Shown here: positions 1 through 9,291 of the stretch, one piece after another | Layout: each line of letters opens with the position of its first letter | Position numbering within the stretch: position 1 is the first letter of the stretch | From: Schlesneria sp. | GTDB taxonomy: Bacteria; Planctomycetota; Planctomycetia; Planctomycetales; Planctomycetaceae | Assembly (NCBI GenBank): GCA_028291515.1 | Contig: JAQGHU010000025.1 | Span: forward strand, 1-64,000 | Direction: 5' to 3' | DNA: 64,000 bases | Made by a program: the position numbers and the translations under genes | Notes under the pieces: generated by a model | Database searches by the model: none | What the model was told of the DNA's origin: nothing | What the model saw: only the letters and a program-made list of their open reading frames with translations

Positions 1-114
1 GATCTTGGTCAGGAGGCCTACGAACAGATGTACCAGACACGAATACGCCGATCACTCGAAAAACGAGCTCTTCAACTCGGATTCCAACTCACACCGCTGC
101 CCTGTTCCACATGA
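1..114 (+). pseudogene. C-terminal tail of a transposase-like protein (runs in from window edge)
   Basis: An open frame enters from the left edge in frame 1 and stops at TGA 112-114, giving 37 residues that end in ..LEKRALQLGFQLTPLPCST. The charged Tyr/Arg/Leu-rich helix followed by LGF and a short hydrophobic strand resembles the end of several insertion-sequence transposases, but too little is visible to name the family. It may be the end of an intact gene that starts outside the window or a fragment. It is followed by a decayed hydrolase, which suits a region of gene debris. Confidence 0.3.
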
Positions 115-239
115 GTTCCTTGGAAGCCGCTAAGTCTCGCAGCGTTCATCAACAAAGGGACGACTCTGGTATTGCTGTAGATTTATTTAATCGCTTGCGC
201 GATTGTCTTGGATGTGTGAGTGCCTTTTGCTGATAACGG

Positions 240-430
240 TTACTTTTTCGCCTTGAGGTGCTTATCCAGGATAACCCCACATTGCATCTGCGGCCTTTTT
301 CTGCGACTCGCCGCCGAAGCCGTGCCCCTGACCTTCCAGAATCAAGAGTTCATGCTTGGCCTTGGTGAGCTTGATGGCATCATCGAGCAGTTGCGCCTGC
401 GAAGGTGGGACGAGCCCCCGCGGCGGAATG
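240..430 (-). pseudogene. Fragment of an alpha/beta hydrolase (acetyl esterase/prolyl oligopeptidase type), frameshifted
   Basis: On the minus strand this stretch encodes GLVPPSQAQLLDDAIK, then LLILEGQGHGFGGES, then KAADAMW. This is the C-terminal segment of BD-FAE/acetyl-xylan-esterase-like alpha/beta hydrolases, including the catalytic-His motif (GHGF). After AMW the frame runs into a stop, but a neighbouring frame continues as LDKHLKAKK and ends at TAA (240-242), as expected of the family, so a small indel broke the reading frame. Upstream of about 430 the homologous sequence disappears and no catalytic serine domain is present. It is a decayed 3' remnant, not a working gene. Confidence 0.6.
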
Positions 431-602
431 TTGACTCCAATCCGAATCGCTCGCCCTTTTCCTATCCCCTCATGACCACCGATTTGCGACTGCACCCGAC
501 ATTGCAATTGCGAGGCAACTGGCCCACCGGTAGTATGTCAAAATGTCTTTATCACACCAGTCACGGCCTCTAAATATGAGCTATCTTCAGGAGAAGCCGC
601 TG

Positions 603-1571
603 ATGTCCTTTCGCCTCTTGGCTATTCTTATCATTTCGATGGTGGGGATCGTTCGTGCAGAAGACAGCACAGAAGAGTCCAAAGCAGTCGCTAAGATTGA
701 ATTGCTTGGCGGCCAGGTGACGAGAAATGACGCGCTGCCGGGATATCCCGTCGTTGGAATCAAGTTCGGCAACGGAAGTCGGTTCGGCGATAAGTCCGCT
801 CACTTCCTCAGCCATGTTCCACACCTTACCCGACTGCATTTGTCCGGCTTGCAAATCACGGATTTATGCCTGAGAGAAATCACCAAATCTGAGGCTTTGA
901 CAGAGGTCGATCTCTACAAGTGTCCACTTGTCACAGATGCTGGCGTTCAGGAACTCATGAAACTCCGGAATCTGACGTACCTAGGTTGCATGAACTGTGA
1001 ACAGATTTCGGACGAGGCGGTACAGGGGATCGAGAACCTGACTCAGTTGAAGACGCTGTACATCGGTGGAGTGCAATTCAGGGATATCGGCGCTCTTCGA
1101 ATCGACGGACTGAAGGAATTGAATGAATTAGCGCTCTCAGGACAGGTCACCGATGTGGGATTGAAAGCGATCGCAAGGCTTCCAAAGCTGACGATACTCT
1201 ACCTCGGTGGAACCCAAGTTACCGATGCCTGTATCGCGGATCTTCTGTCGTTGAAGCATCTGAAAACGCTTGCCCTCGACAATCGAAACATCACTGACGC
1301 AGGCGTCAAGGAAGTCGTCAAGTTGAATGAATTGACAACCCTACATCTGGGGGCAACGAAAATCACGGATGCCAGCATGAAGGAACTCAAGACTTTAAGA
1401 GACCTGCAATTGCTCGACCTTTGTCAGACTGCCATTTCGGATGATGGGCTCAAGGAGCTTCAGGGCTTTCCGAAATTGACTAAGCTGCGCCTGGACGGCT
1501 GCCAGCACGTCACGGATGTCGGCGTGAGAAAACTACAGGAAGCTCGTCCACACTTGCGGATCAGTCGCTGA
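603..1571 (+). CDS. Secreted leucine-rich-repeat protein
   Basis: The product is 322 aa. It starts with a clear Sec signal peptide (MSFRLLAILIISMVGIVRA, cleavage probably before EDS). After a linker come about nine repeats of the type LxxLxLxxxxITDxGLxxLxxL, the cysteine-containing LRR pattern frequent in planctomycete exported proteins. ATG at 603 is chosen over the upstream in-frame starts at 543 and 576 because AGGAGAAG lies at 589-596 and the signal peptide then begins at residue 1. LRR solenoids usually bind other proteins; no ligand can be inferred. It is flanked by decayed DNA upstream and a convergent gene downstream, so it is probably transcribed alone. Confidence 0.8.
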   Translation: MSFRLLAILIISMVGIVRAEDSTEESKAVAKIELLGGQVTRNDALPGYPVVGIKFGNGSRFGDKSAHFLSHVPHLTRLHLSGLQITDLCLREITKSEALTEVDLYKCPLVTDAGVQELMKLRNLTYLGCMNCEQISDEAVQGIENLTQLKTLYIGGVQFRDIGALRIDGLKELNELALSGQVTDVGLKAIARLPKLTILYLGGTQVTDACIADLLSLKHLKTLALDNRNITDAGVKEVVKLNELTTLHLGATKITDASMKELKTLRDLQLLDLCQTAISDDGLKELQGFPKLTKLRLDGCQHVTDVGVRKLQEARPHLRISR

Positions 1572-1691
1572 GGCCGCTGCTTCCAACCACGTCATGCATT
1601 CTGCCCGCGTCAGTTGATTTGCCACGTGCAGTTGTGCCACGTCGAGATGCTTCAGCACCTGGCCGCAACACGACGGTATCTGCTGCGTCAC

Positions 1692-2651
1692 TTACGCCAA
1701 CGCGCGAGCGACAGCCGCCTTCGTCTTTTCCAAACCGGTCTTGGCGACTTCCAATGCGTCTTGCTTCCAGTACTCGCGGTTGAACAACTCCAGCGACAGA
1801 ACGCCGTGATAGCCGACATCGCGTAGCGTGCGGAAGATCTTGTCCAGCGGAGCAACACCATCGCCGGGATAGACTCGCTGTGCATCGTTGATCGTGGCTC
1901 GTGGAGGTTCACCCGGATAGTCATTCACATGGAAGTTGTGCATCCGGCCGCCAGCGAACATGGCCAGACCTTCAAAGTCTGACCCACCTTTGTAGATGTG
2001 ATAGATATCCAGCAGGAAGCAGGCCTGAGGATGAGCGGCCTCGATCCCGACGAAGGCGACTTCACCCAGCCGCGACAATGTCTTGGAGAAGCCCCACAAT
2101 TCCAACTGAGGCAGCACTCCTTCCACTTGTGCTACTTCGCACAATGCGTGGTATCGATCAGCCAACTTGAAGAGATCCAGCCCCGTCTTATCGGTCACCC
2201 CTACCGGCGGAGCGGCCAGACGCGTGCCGCCAATGTCGTGGACCAGCCCCATGCATCGCTTGGCTTCTTCGAGACCCTTCTTTCGCTCTGCTTCATCTTC
2301 ATGAAGGAACGCCGCGAATCCAATCGCGCTCTCGACCGTCAGCCCCGCGTCGGAGATACGCTTGCGCAGATCCGTCAACGAGCTGCCGGTCTTGGTGTAC
2401 TGGTCCAGCTCATTGATCCAAGGCTCGATCCCCGTATAGCCTGCTTTCGAAGCGACATCGATGTCCGCCAGGATGTCGACCTTTTTTCCTTGATAAGAAC
2501 ATTCGCGAATCGTGCTCGTGTTCAAGCAATGGCGAAACGGATCCGACTTCGAGGCAACCGGCTTCGACTCTTGAGCAACCGACACAGAAGCCCCCGCCAG
2601 GACGGCAGCAGAAGCACCAAGAAAATCGCGACGCGAGAAATCGAACGACAT
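1692..2651 (-). CDS. Tat-exported sugar phosphate isomerase/epimerase-like TIM-barrel protein
   Basis: The product is 319 aa. The N-terminus carries a twin-arginine signal (SRRDFLGASAAVLAG), so it is probably exported folded. The body matches the xylose-isomerase-like TIM barrel (AP endonuclease 2 superfamily, hydroxypyruvate-isomerase-like members). Family-typical segments are visible: QLELWGFSK, LLDIYHIYKGG, NFHVNDYPGEPPR and VLSLELFNREYW, which supply the metal-ligand Glu, Asp and His residues. The start at 2651 puts the Tat motif near residue 6; the upstream in-frame start at 2711 would add 20 residues before it. Planctomycetes encode many such proteins, mostly with unknown sugar substrates, so no specific reaction is claimed. 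Confidence 0.85.
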   Translation of the reverse strand: MSFDFSRRDFLGASAAVLAGASVSVAQESKPVASKSDPFRHCLNTSTIRECSYQGKKVDILADIDVASKAGYTGIEPWINELDQYTKTGSSLTDLRKRISDAGLTVESAIGFAAFLHEDEAERKKGLEEAKRCMGLVHDIGGTRLAAPPVGVTDKTGLDLFKLADRYHALCEVAQVEGVLPQLELWGFSKTLSRLGEVAFVGIEAAHPQACFLLDIYHIYKGGSDFEGLAMFAGGRMHNFHVNDYPGEPPRATINDAQRVYPGDGVAPLDKIFRTLRDVGYHGVLSLELFNREYWKQDALEVAKTGLEKTKAAVARALA

Positions 2652-3223
2652 GTGGTCAAACCTTAGGAGTTCCGGAGGAATGTCGGCATCTAGGATACGT
2701 CGACTCGCCACCGCCAGAAAGGCCCGACACTCACCTTTCGCAGTCTGAACCCATACGCCTCATCTGTCCCATCAGTCCTATTTCGTATCCTACCATCGGT
2801 GACCTGAATCATGGCCGGGGCCGGTGTCTTCAGGCCCAAGGGGCCGGAACTTTACCCAGCCAGGGCCCTTCGGCCCTGGAATTTAGACCACCCATAAGTC
2901 GGTCCGGAGGCCTGTAGGGCCGGTCATTTCAGGTGCGTCGCCGAGACCACAATCTTGGTATTCGGCGCCACGAATGGAGCGCGTACTTCCTAGAGAGATG
3001 ATGCTCGGGATTAATGGGCCTCAGGCCTTCGAAAACGACTATTTGTGATTCTGTCCCAGGGCCGAAGGGCCCTGGCTGGGAAAAGGTCCGGCCCCTTGGG
3101 CCTGAAGACAGAGGCCAAAGCACCATGTCTGGAATGCAGACTGTGAAAATATCGAACCAAACGGGCCCATCAAATAATGCTTCACCGCGTTGCCCGTTTC
3201 TCGTCGTTTTTAGCAACCGCTCG
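2652..3223. other. Intergenic stretch holding an inverted repeat pair; no gene seen
   Basis: No convincing coding frame is found here. Open frames on both strands are low-complexity shadows of the repeat arms. The content is the inverted pair listed separately at 2824-2880 and 3057-3113, plus related GGCCT-rich palindromic pieces between and around them. It lies between the start side of the isomerase-like gene and the 3' end of a TPR gene. Confidence 0.6.
2824..3113. repeat. Inverted repeat pair, arms about 56 bp, GGCC-rich
   Basis: The left arm (about 2824-2880) reads GTCTTCAGGCCCAAGGGGCC and continues into a CCAGGGCCC-TTC-GGCCCTGG palindrome. The right arm (about 3057-3113) is its near-perfect reverse complement, with the same internal palindrome followed by GGCCCCTTGGGCCTGAAGAC. 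About 175 bp separate the arms. This is one of several repeat families in the window with paired, inverted placement. Confidence 0.75.
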
Positions 3224-4045
3224 TCACAGCTTCCGCAGCAACTGCCGAGCCCTGCTCTTCCAACGACCATAGCGCCGAGCGATCGCGGCCGGGCTACCGT
3301 TGATGTCGTGCAGTAACGCTTGCAGATGTTCGCGTGCGACCTGGGTGTTTCCTTGCTGAGCATGCAGATCGGCCAGCAAATAGACGGCCTCGGGATGACG
3401 CCAGCGCCGGACATGCTGCTCGAAGTGACTGGTGGCCTCGGCAGTCTCCCCCAGTTCCAACTTCGCTTTGCCATAGGCCAGTGACACGTCACCAAATTTG
3501 TACTGAGGATCTTTGTCGAGGATCTGCCGCGTCAACTGGCAGACATCGGCATAGCGTTTTTGAACCGCGGCGACTTGAGCTGCTCCCCACAACGCCTGCA
3601 GATTTTGCGGCTCCTTGGCGAGTGCTTTGGAGTAGGCATTTTTCGCTTCCTCCAACATTCCGGCATCCCGGAGTGCGTCGCCCCATTGAGTGAACTGGTA
3701 CGGATTGCCGATCTGAACCGCCGCCGTCTCCAAGCGAGACAGCTCGCGCCCGCGGGTCCAGCGTTTGAAATAGGCGGGAGCTCGATAGTCTGCGGAGGGA
3801 AGATATCGCGTGACAAAATAAACGACCGCGCCGATACCCGGCACAAAGATCATCAGCCACATCCAGTATTGCCGATCGGGTTCTGTCCGCATGCAGTGCC
3901 ACAGCATCCAGAACCAGAAGGCGGAATAGGCGAGCGCCAACAGGGTCGAGCCCCCTTCCAGCGCATGCAATAGCCAGGGATTGCCGCGATAGGGACTATA
4001 CTCCGCCAGCAGGCAAAACGACCCAAACTGCATTATCTCTGCCAT
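3224..4045 (-). CDS. Membrane TPR protein with PLDc_N-like segment
   Basis: The product is 273 aa. Residues about 30-85 hold two hydrophobic helices separated by a short loop (HCMRTEPDRQYWMWLMIF, then PGIGAVVYFVTRYL), the pattern of the small PLDc_N membrane domain. The rest, about residues 105-250, is TPR-like: successive helix pairs with GDALRDAG..EEAKNAYSKAL, QALWGAAQVAAVQKRYAD and YLLADLHAQQG. The C-terminus is basic. It is the last gene of a minus-strand run with another TPR gene (91 bp upstream) and a vWA gene, suggesting a membrane-anchored assembly role alongside them. The function is otherwise unknown. Confidence 0.75.
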   Translation of the reverse strand: MAEIMQFGSFCLLAEYSPYRGNPWLLHALEGGSTLLALAYSAFWFWMLWHCMRTEPDRQYWMWLMIFVPGIGAVVYFVTRYLPSADYRAPAYFKRWTRGRELSRLETAAVQIGNPYQFTQWGDALRDAGMLEEAKNAYSKALAKEPQNLQALWGAAQVAAVQKRYADVCQLTRQILDKDPQYKFGDVSLAYGKAKLELGETAEATSHFEQHVRRWRHPEAVYLLADLHAQQGNTQVAREHLQALLHDINGSPAAIARRYGRWKSRARQLLRKL

Positions 4046-4135
4046 GCGGACCTCTCCCGCGGATGACGCGACGGCATACCGGATCGACGCAATTGTGATC
4101 GGGAAATTTGATCGCTCCCGGAATCGCGGATCAGC

Positions 4136-4657
4136 TTACTCTTCCGACAGCAATTCCAACAGGTGCTGGAAGTCGGGATCCTGTTTGAGCGAATCAAAGT
4201 CGGTCTCGGCAGGAACCAGCTTGCACAGGGTTTTGTCCATTCGCAAAGCCCGACCCAGCCACGACAGTGCCTGTTCGCGATTTCCATCGAGAGCCAGGTA
4301 ACACGCCATGTTGTACAACACAATCGACTCTGTCGCGTGATCCTGATAGGCCGTCCGCATGCATTCGACCGACAGGGCAACGCGGTCGGTTCGCTTGTAG
4401 CACCAGGCCATGCCCATCAGAGCATCCAAGCTCTGCGGCTTCAGTTCATGTGCTTGCAGAAAACAATCTAGCGCCTGTTCGTACTCGAGCTTCGCTCGCC
4501 AGGCATCGCCACGCAGCAAGTGGCAATAGAACTCGGCCGATCCGAAATCGGAAACTTGCTTCAGGGCGTCCAGAGCGTGGTCGGGCATACCCAAGGACAG
4601 AAAACCCTCGGCCGCCTCCAACTGTTTTTTCTGTCGTTTCTCGATATTAGAGATCAT
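4136..4657 (-). CDS. Small TPR protein
   Basis: The product is 173 aa, starting MISNIEKRQKKQLEAAEGFL. It contains about three TPR units (FLSLGMPDHALDALKQV, LLRGDAWRAKLEYEQALDCF, GMAWCYKRTDRVALSVECM) and ends in an acidic tail (LLELLSEE). The start at 4657 is preferred over the longer in-frame start at 4762, because the latter would overlap the 3' end of the vWA gene that stops at 4701. No signal peptide is seen, so it is probably cytoplasmic. With a 44-bp gap after the vWA gene it is likely co-transcribed, perhaps as an adaptor. No specific function is known to me. Confidence 0.75.
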   Translation of the reverse strand: MISNIEKRQKKQLEAAEGFLSLGMPDHALDALKQVSDFGSAEFYCHLLRGDAWRAKLEYEQALDCFLQAHELKPQSLDALMGMAWCYKRTDRVALSVECMRTAYQDHATESIVLYNMACYLALDGNREQALSWLGRALRMDKTLCKLVPAETDFDSLKQDPDFQHLLELLSEE

Positions 4658-4700
4658 GAGCGGTCGTCCGCGGATGTTCGGCGAAGTCGAATGGAAAGCA

Positions 4701-6596
4701 TCACTGCTTCGGCATCTTGATGTCGAGTTTATCGTATCGTGGATCCCAGTTGGCTTCGCCAAACTTCATCCCAAATCCACTGGTCAACTCCCATTCGGCG
4801 CGACGAGCCCAAGGGGTGCCTGGATGACGCTGGATCACGTCCTTAAACTCGGCCATCGCGACTTCGTTCTGTTTCTTCAGCTCTGCCATATCGACCTTCG
4901 TCTGCCTGACTTGTTCCTTGTCGGGCTCAAGCATTTCCTTCACGCGGCGGATGTCCCAATAGTTGTTCTTGGGATCTTTCGGAACAGGTTTGTTCTTCTG
5001 ATGAGCGTCCAGCGACAGCAACAACTGGAACAGGCGAACGCGATAGGCCAGACACTGGGCATGCATCAGATCGTAGTTGGCGCGCCACCGTTCTGCGGGC
5101 TCTTTGTCTCGCAATTTCTTGACCGAATCCAGCAATTGAACCGCTTCATTCAGCATTCCCATCGCTCGCAATGCTCGATCAAAAGTCTCTTTGCCCTCCG
5201 TCGCAAATTGATTTGGATCAAGGCTGTAACGATGCTCCCGCATGTTCAGCTTCTCGTCTTTATGCGGATTCAACGTGACAATCACACGCCACTGGGCATC
5301 GCGGAATTTGCTGGCGTCACGCTCCTTGGCATACTCCATGCGAGAACTGATGTCCGGCAGGTACTCTTTCATATCCAGCATTTCAAACTTGCGCGCTTCC
5401 AGCGATCCGGCACCCGCCAGATTGTCTTCTTTACCCGGCAGCATGAAAAAGATGCCACCCGTCTGTTTCGCGATGCGCACCTGCTCATAAGGGCCAACCC
5501 CACTCGAGAACACATCCCAGCGACCATGCAGTCCGTCGAACTGCAGACATTCAGGAAACGCTGTTTCCGGGCCGCGATTGATCTGCAGCCAGTGCGTCAA
5601 ACCATACTTGGGATCGACCCATTTCAGGCGAGCATAGGGATAACCGAATACGGAATAGCGGCCCATGATATACACCGGGGCATCCGCGGATTTGCAGCGT
5701 TGAATCGCCTCCTCAACATGCTCGCCATCGTCGCCGGATTCGTCAGAGACGACGATCACGATCAGCTTTCGCTTCTGCCGAATTGCAGAGGTCCCGTATT
5801 TGCCGACAGCAGACGTGATGGCCGCACAGGTGTTCTCCAAGCCCGACTCGTCCACCTTGATCTTATCGATCGCCGCTTTGATGTCGTCTGCATTCGCGGT
5901 CGGTTTCTGCGTTTGCTCGGTGATCCCTTTGCCAAAACTCATGACTGAAGTCAGCAGAACTTCGTCCGAGGTCTTCAGTTTCGAATCATGCTTTTGGACC
6001 AACCCTAACTCTTCGTAAACCTTATAGAATCGCTCGCGGATCTCTTTCTGATCATCGGTCATGCTGTCCGATTCATCGAACAGCCAGACCACATGGACCC
6101 GGGACTCCCGCATCAGGCGGACAAGTTCCTGAGTGATCTGTCCTAACGCGGCTCCGTACCCCTCCACGACGCGACCGGTTTCTCCGGTTACCTGTCCTGT
6201 CCCCAAATCCTTACCGATGACATTGAACCCGGGAACATTCATCGCCCCCATGTTCACTCGGACTTCCGCCACACGCAGACTTTCCGCCTGTTCAATTCTT
6301 TGTTGAGCAACAGCGATTCCGCCGTTGCCGCCCCCGCCACTCGTCCCGGCACTCATCCCCACGGCCGTGGCACCCGTGACAAAGTTGACCGTCTCGGTCG
6401 CGACTGTCGATTCTTCGACATCCTTCGCGAACTCTTCCGGAGGGCGCTCTTCGGCATCGAACACCGTATCCAGCACCATCTGCAGATGTGCGAGCGGGCC
6501 TTCAAAGACAAGGAACGAGAGAGCGAAGAGAATGACGACGTGCAGGAGCACAGAGATGGTCATTGTGGTCAAACTGTCACGATTGATCTTGAACAT
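4701..6596 (-). CDS. vWA-domain protein with single N-terminal membrane anchor
   Basis: The product is 631 aa. An N-terminal TonB-like transmembrane helix (residues 10-31, ISVLLHVVILFALSFLVF) is followed by a Gly-rich linker. A von Willebrand factor A domain comes next, with a MIDAS-type metal site (VVWLFDESDSMTDDQ) and the later strand IVIVVSDESGDDGEH. The C-terminal third is helical and charged, including VIQRHPGTPWARRAEWEL, a phrase shared with its neighbour. ATG at 6596 is preceded by GGAG about 10 nt upstream. It is paralogous to the next gene upstream and followed by two TPR genes. This pairing suggests an envelope complex of unknown role; vWA domains usually mediate metal-dependent protein contacts. 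Confidence 0.8.
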   Translation of the reverse strand: MFKINRDSLTTMTISVLLHVVILFALSFLVFEGPLAHLQMVLDTVFDAEERPPEEFAKDVEESTVATETVNFVTGATAVGMSAGTSGGGGNGGIAVAQQRIEQAESLRVAEVRVNMGAMNVPGFNVIGKDLGTGQVTGETGRVVEGYGAALGQITQELVRLMRESRVHVVWLFDESDSMTDDQKEIRERFYKVYEELGLVQKHDSKLKTSDEVLLTSVMSFGKGITEQTQKPTANADDIKAAIDKIKVDESGLENTCAAITSAVGKYGTSAIRQKRKLIVIVVSDESGDDGEHVEEAIQRCKSADAPVYIMGRYSVFGYPYARLKWVDPKYGLTHWLQINRGPETAFPECLQFDGLHGRWDVFSSGVGPYEQVRIAKQTGGIFFMLPGKEDNLAGAGSLEARKFEMLDMKEYLPDISSRMEYAKERDASKFRDAQWRVIVTLNPHKDEKLNMREHRYSLDPNQFATEGKETFDRALRAMGMLNEAVQLLDSVKKLRDKEPAERWRANYDLMHAQCLAYRVRLFQLLLSLDAHQKNKPVPKDPKNNYWDIRRVKEMLEPDKEQVRQTKVDMAELKKQNEVAMAEFKDVIQRHPGTPWARRAEWELTSGFGMKFGEANWDPRYDKLDIKMPKQ

Positions 6597-6706
6597 GTTC
6601 ACCGATCTCCGCAGGACAGCACCCGAACGCTGGAGGCCGAAGGCTGAAGGCCGAAGGCTGAAAAATTCTGACTTCAAACCAGCTCGAGTTCATCAGATCC
6701 ATGCTA

Positions 6707-6741
6707 CGAAAAACCCCTTGCAAGATCATCTGGCAAGGGGT
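6707..6741 (-). terminator. Intrinsic terminator of the upstream vWA gene
   Basis: On the minus strand there is a 9-bp perfect stem (ACCCCTTGC/GCAAGGGGT; arms 6733-6741 and 6713-6721) with an 11-nt loop, followed directly by a run of T. It lies 59 bp after the stop of the 636-residue vWA gene and 110 bp before the start of the second one, so the two vWA genes are probably separate transcription units. Confidence 0.8.
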
Positions 6742-6799
6742 GCAGCACATCTATCAGGTCATCATATTCGGCAGACCGAAGGTCCATCCTCGGCGTTCT

Positions 6800-8710
6800 T
6801 CAGATGTCACGTCGTTGCGGTTCGTTGTTGACCATCACTTTCTTCTTCTTTTTGGTGACGGGATCTTCCACTTCGATGAACTTTGGACCCTGCTTCTGAT
6901 TGCCCCCGGCCATGCCGGTACTGGGGGTGTAGTTCGATTCTTTCCAGTCCCAGCCCATGGGGGTTCCCAATTCACGTTCGGCCAGCATCTGCCACGGCGT
7001 ATTCGGATGCTCGTCAACGACGCGCTTCAGATATTCTGAAGCCCGATTTGCCAGTTTCTTAGTCGTAGCTCCCGAATTGATATCTCGAGAAGGAACCAGC
7101 TTCCATTGGTTGTTGCCAGCCTTGTCGAACTTACGCGGGCTGCTTTTCATTTCGGCCAGCATCATGTTGTAGCCAAAGCTACGAGCTTGAAGCGCCAGCA
7201 CGCGCCCCATCGCCAGATCGAAACCGGCTCGCAAGCGAGCTTCCTTGATCTTGGCTCGATCCTTTTCACCGGGTTCCAGTAGAGTCTTGAGACCGTTGAT
7301 CTTGTATTCGAATTCGGCGGCGGGACGTTGGGCATCCGTGATGGCCTGTCGCAGAATCGTGTCGTTTTCCGCAGGAAAGTCCAGGCGAGGCAGCGGAACG
7401 TTTTCAACCTTCAGCAACCGAGCGACATCGCGCAAGGTGCTCTTGGCCTTGTTCTTGGCGAAGTCCGAATCGATCATCGGAATCGGGCGATAGTCCGGCG
7501 CGTAGTTGCGCATCACTTGCGGATCGAATGTCTTCCCGCGGGAATCGTTCGCGACCAGATACAAACCGTTTGTTTCGGCACACAGACGCGTCAATGCATA
7601 CGGCCCGAACCCGGACGACATGTTTTGCAGGTCGTAATCGTTCGTTCCCCAGAACGCGAGTCGCAAGGCTTCGGGATAGAGTGTTTCCGGCCCGCGTTGC
7701 ATGACGCCGATGACCGTTTCGCCACTTTCCATCGTGAATGGGGCTTCGACCATCTCACGTCCGAATGGAGCAGCATCGCCCACGCAGTAACAACGCATCC
7801 CGTACTTCTTGGTCGAAGCGATCGCCGTTTCCAGGAATTGCGGCGCGTCCGAACCCGCTTCATCAGTGACGATGATGATCATGATTTCGCGGTGCATTTC
7901 CGTACGATACTTCTGGAAATGCTTGGCGACTTGTGTCACGGCAGAGAAGGTGTTTTCGTTGCCGGAGGCTTCGGACTTGATGCCGCGAACTTGACGCACC
8001 AGATCCGTGGGATCATCGATCGGATCTTTGCTGAGGATATTCGTTCGCTCGCCATAGACGGCGACGGCACTCTTCAGCGCCTTGTCGGCGGTCACATTCA
8101 ACGCATTCAATTGGTTGTAGACGTTCTCCACGCGGTCGGCGATTGCCATGCGGCGAGCAGAGAGCGACGGTGAAACGTCGAACAACCAGACCACCAGGGC
8201 CTTCTTCTCGCGCAGGGTATTCGCAATTTCCCAAGCCAACCGATCAACAGCTCCTTCCACTCCACCCGGGTGTTCAGTCGCACCGGCTGTGGCGACGGAA
8301 GCCAGAACATCCGTCTTGGATGGCCGAACCATGCTTTCGGTCGCCGGGCTCTGGATATCCAGATTCTGCGCGATGGATTCTTCCATCCGCTGCTGTGGAT
8401 CTTTCGAAAGCTGATTGGCCGCGGCTTGCGATGAAGAGAACGAATCGACGCTGCTATCACTGCCGATTTGATCCGTGATCGTCGAATCAAATTTGTACTT
8501 CGCCGGATCCTCATCAACATCCAAAGCGCTGGTAACCGTTGTGAACGCCTGGATCCGATCAGCAAACTTGATCAACGCGAGAGAACTGAGCAACACCACA
8601 TGGAACGCGATGCTCGCACCGAACGCCAGACTCAGCGTCCGATTCGGTTTGCTGCTTTCGATCTCCATCTCGAAGACTTCGGGTTCATCGGCTCGAAGGT
8701 TGGCGCTCAA
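6800..8710 (-). CDS. vWA-domain protein with single N-terminal membrane anchor (paralogue of 4701-6596)
   Basis: The product is 636 aa if translation begins at the TTG codon at 8710, which has GAGGAG 6-8 nt upstream. An in-frame ATG at 8668 is the alternative. There is one transmembrane helix at about residues 24-48 (LSLAFGASIAFHVVLLSSLALIKF). The vWA domain follows, with VVWLFDVSPSLSARR (a DxSxS MIDAS-like motif) and IMIIIVTDEAGSDAPQ. The tail contains DEHPNTPWQMLAEREL, matching a segment of the neighbour, and a run of lysines. The family appears conserved in planctomycetes but has no assigned role that I know. A hairpin terminator follows the gene at 6707-6741. Confidence 0.8.
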   Translation of the reverse strand: MSANLRADEPEVFEMEIESSKPNRTLSLAFGASIAFHVVLLSSLALIKFADRIQAFTTVTSALDVDEDPAKYKFDSTITDQIGSDSSVDSFSSSQAAANQLSKDPQQRMEESIAQNLDIQSPATESMVRPSKTDVLASVATAGATEHPGGVEGAVDRLAWEIANTLREKKALVVWLFDVSPSLSARRMAIADRVENVYNQLNALNVTADKALKSAVAVYGERTNILSKDPIDDPTDLVRQVRGIKSEASGNENTFSAVTQVAKHFQKYRTEMHREIMIIIVTDEAGSDAPQFLETAIASTKKYGMRCYCVGDAAPFGREMVEAPFTMESGETVIGVMQRGPETLYPEALRLAFWGTNDYDLQNMSSGFGPYALTRLCAETNGLYLVANDSRGKTFDPQVMRNYAPDYRPIPMIDSDFAKNKAKSTLRDVARLLKVENVPLPRLDFPAENDTILRQAITDAQRPAAEFEYKINGLKTLLEPGEKDRAKIKEARLRAGFDLAMGRVLALQARSFGYNMMLAEMKSSPRKFDKAGNNQWKLVPSRDINSGATTKKLANRASEYLKRVVDEHPNTPWQMLAERELGTPMGWDWKESNYTPSTGMAGGNQKQGPKFIEVEDPVTKKKKKVMVNNEPQRRDI

Positions 8711-9291
8711 GATGCACTCCTCGCAGTTCGTGACCGCGATTGTTTTCTCAGCCTATTGATCACAGACCATCATTTGCCGCAGAAACTGATCTCGACAGTC
8801 TATCCATTCAAAAAGATCGTTGCAAATGGCAGTCTTGCCGCCTGATACGCTTCCCAAGAACAGTTAGCCCTATCCAGTTCAGACAGACACCACCGACCTA
8901 TGGTTCCCCGATTTCGAAACCAAAGAAATGACCAGCGCCATCTGTCCGCCATAAAGGAACCCCGCGGGCACCAAAAACCTTCGTTCACGAATTGGAAAGA
9001 ATAGCCCTTAAACCATGGAAACCACTGCGAAACTGGTGAGAATGCTTTCACTTTCATCAGGCGAGGCTTGAGTTTATTACGGACTCATGCCACAACAATC
9101 GTCGCAGAAGCAAGTTAAGACCAGGTGTCGCCAAACGAACCTTTGACGATGTTCCCAAAGCGATCAATCCGACGAGGATTCAGCGAATCAATAAACGTAA
9201 TATATTGATATAACAAATCTTACGACTCAGGCACGTACCGAAAGTTGCCCCTCGCTGCATGAAGGCGATGAATTGAAGGGATCTCCGCACG
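8711..9291. other. Divergent intergenic region without a recognisable gene
   Basis: This 581-bp stretch lies between the minus-strand vWA gene and the plus-strand hydrolase. Short frames on both strands have no recognisable motif and poor starts. An AT-rich patch at about 9187-9225 (AATATATTGATATAACAAAT) could hold the promoter for the hydrolase, but no clear -35/-10 pair was identified. Confidence 0.4.

Noticed and set aside
4656-5948. 430-residue plus-strand ORF
   Set aside because: It is antisense to the vWA gene, which has membrane, MIDAS and conserved tail motifs; the plus-strand product has no family character.
7328-8173. 281-residue plus-strand ORF
   Set aside because: It is antisense to the vWA gene and rich in Arg/His, as expected of a shadow frame.
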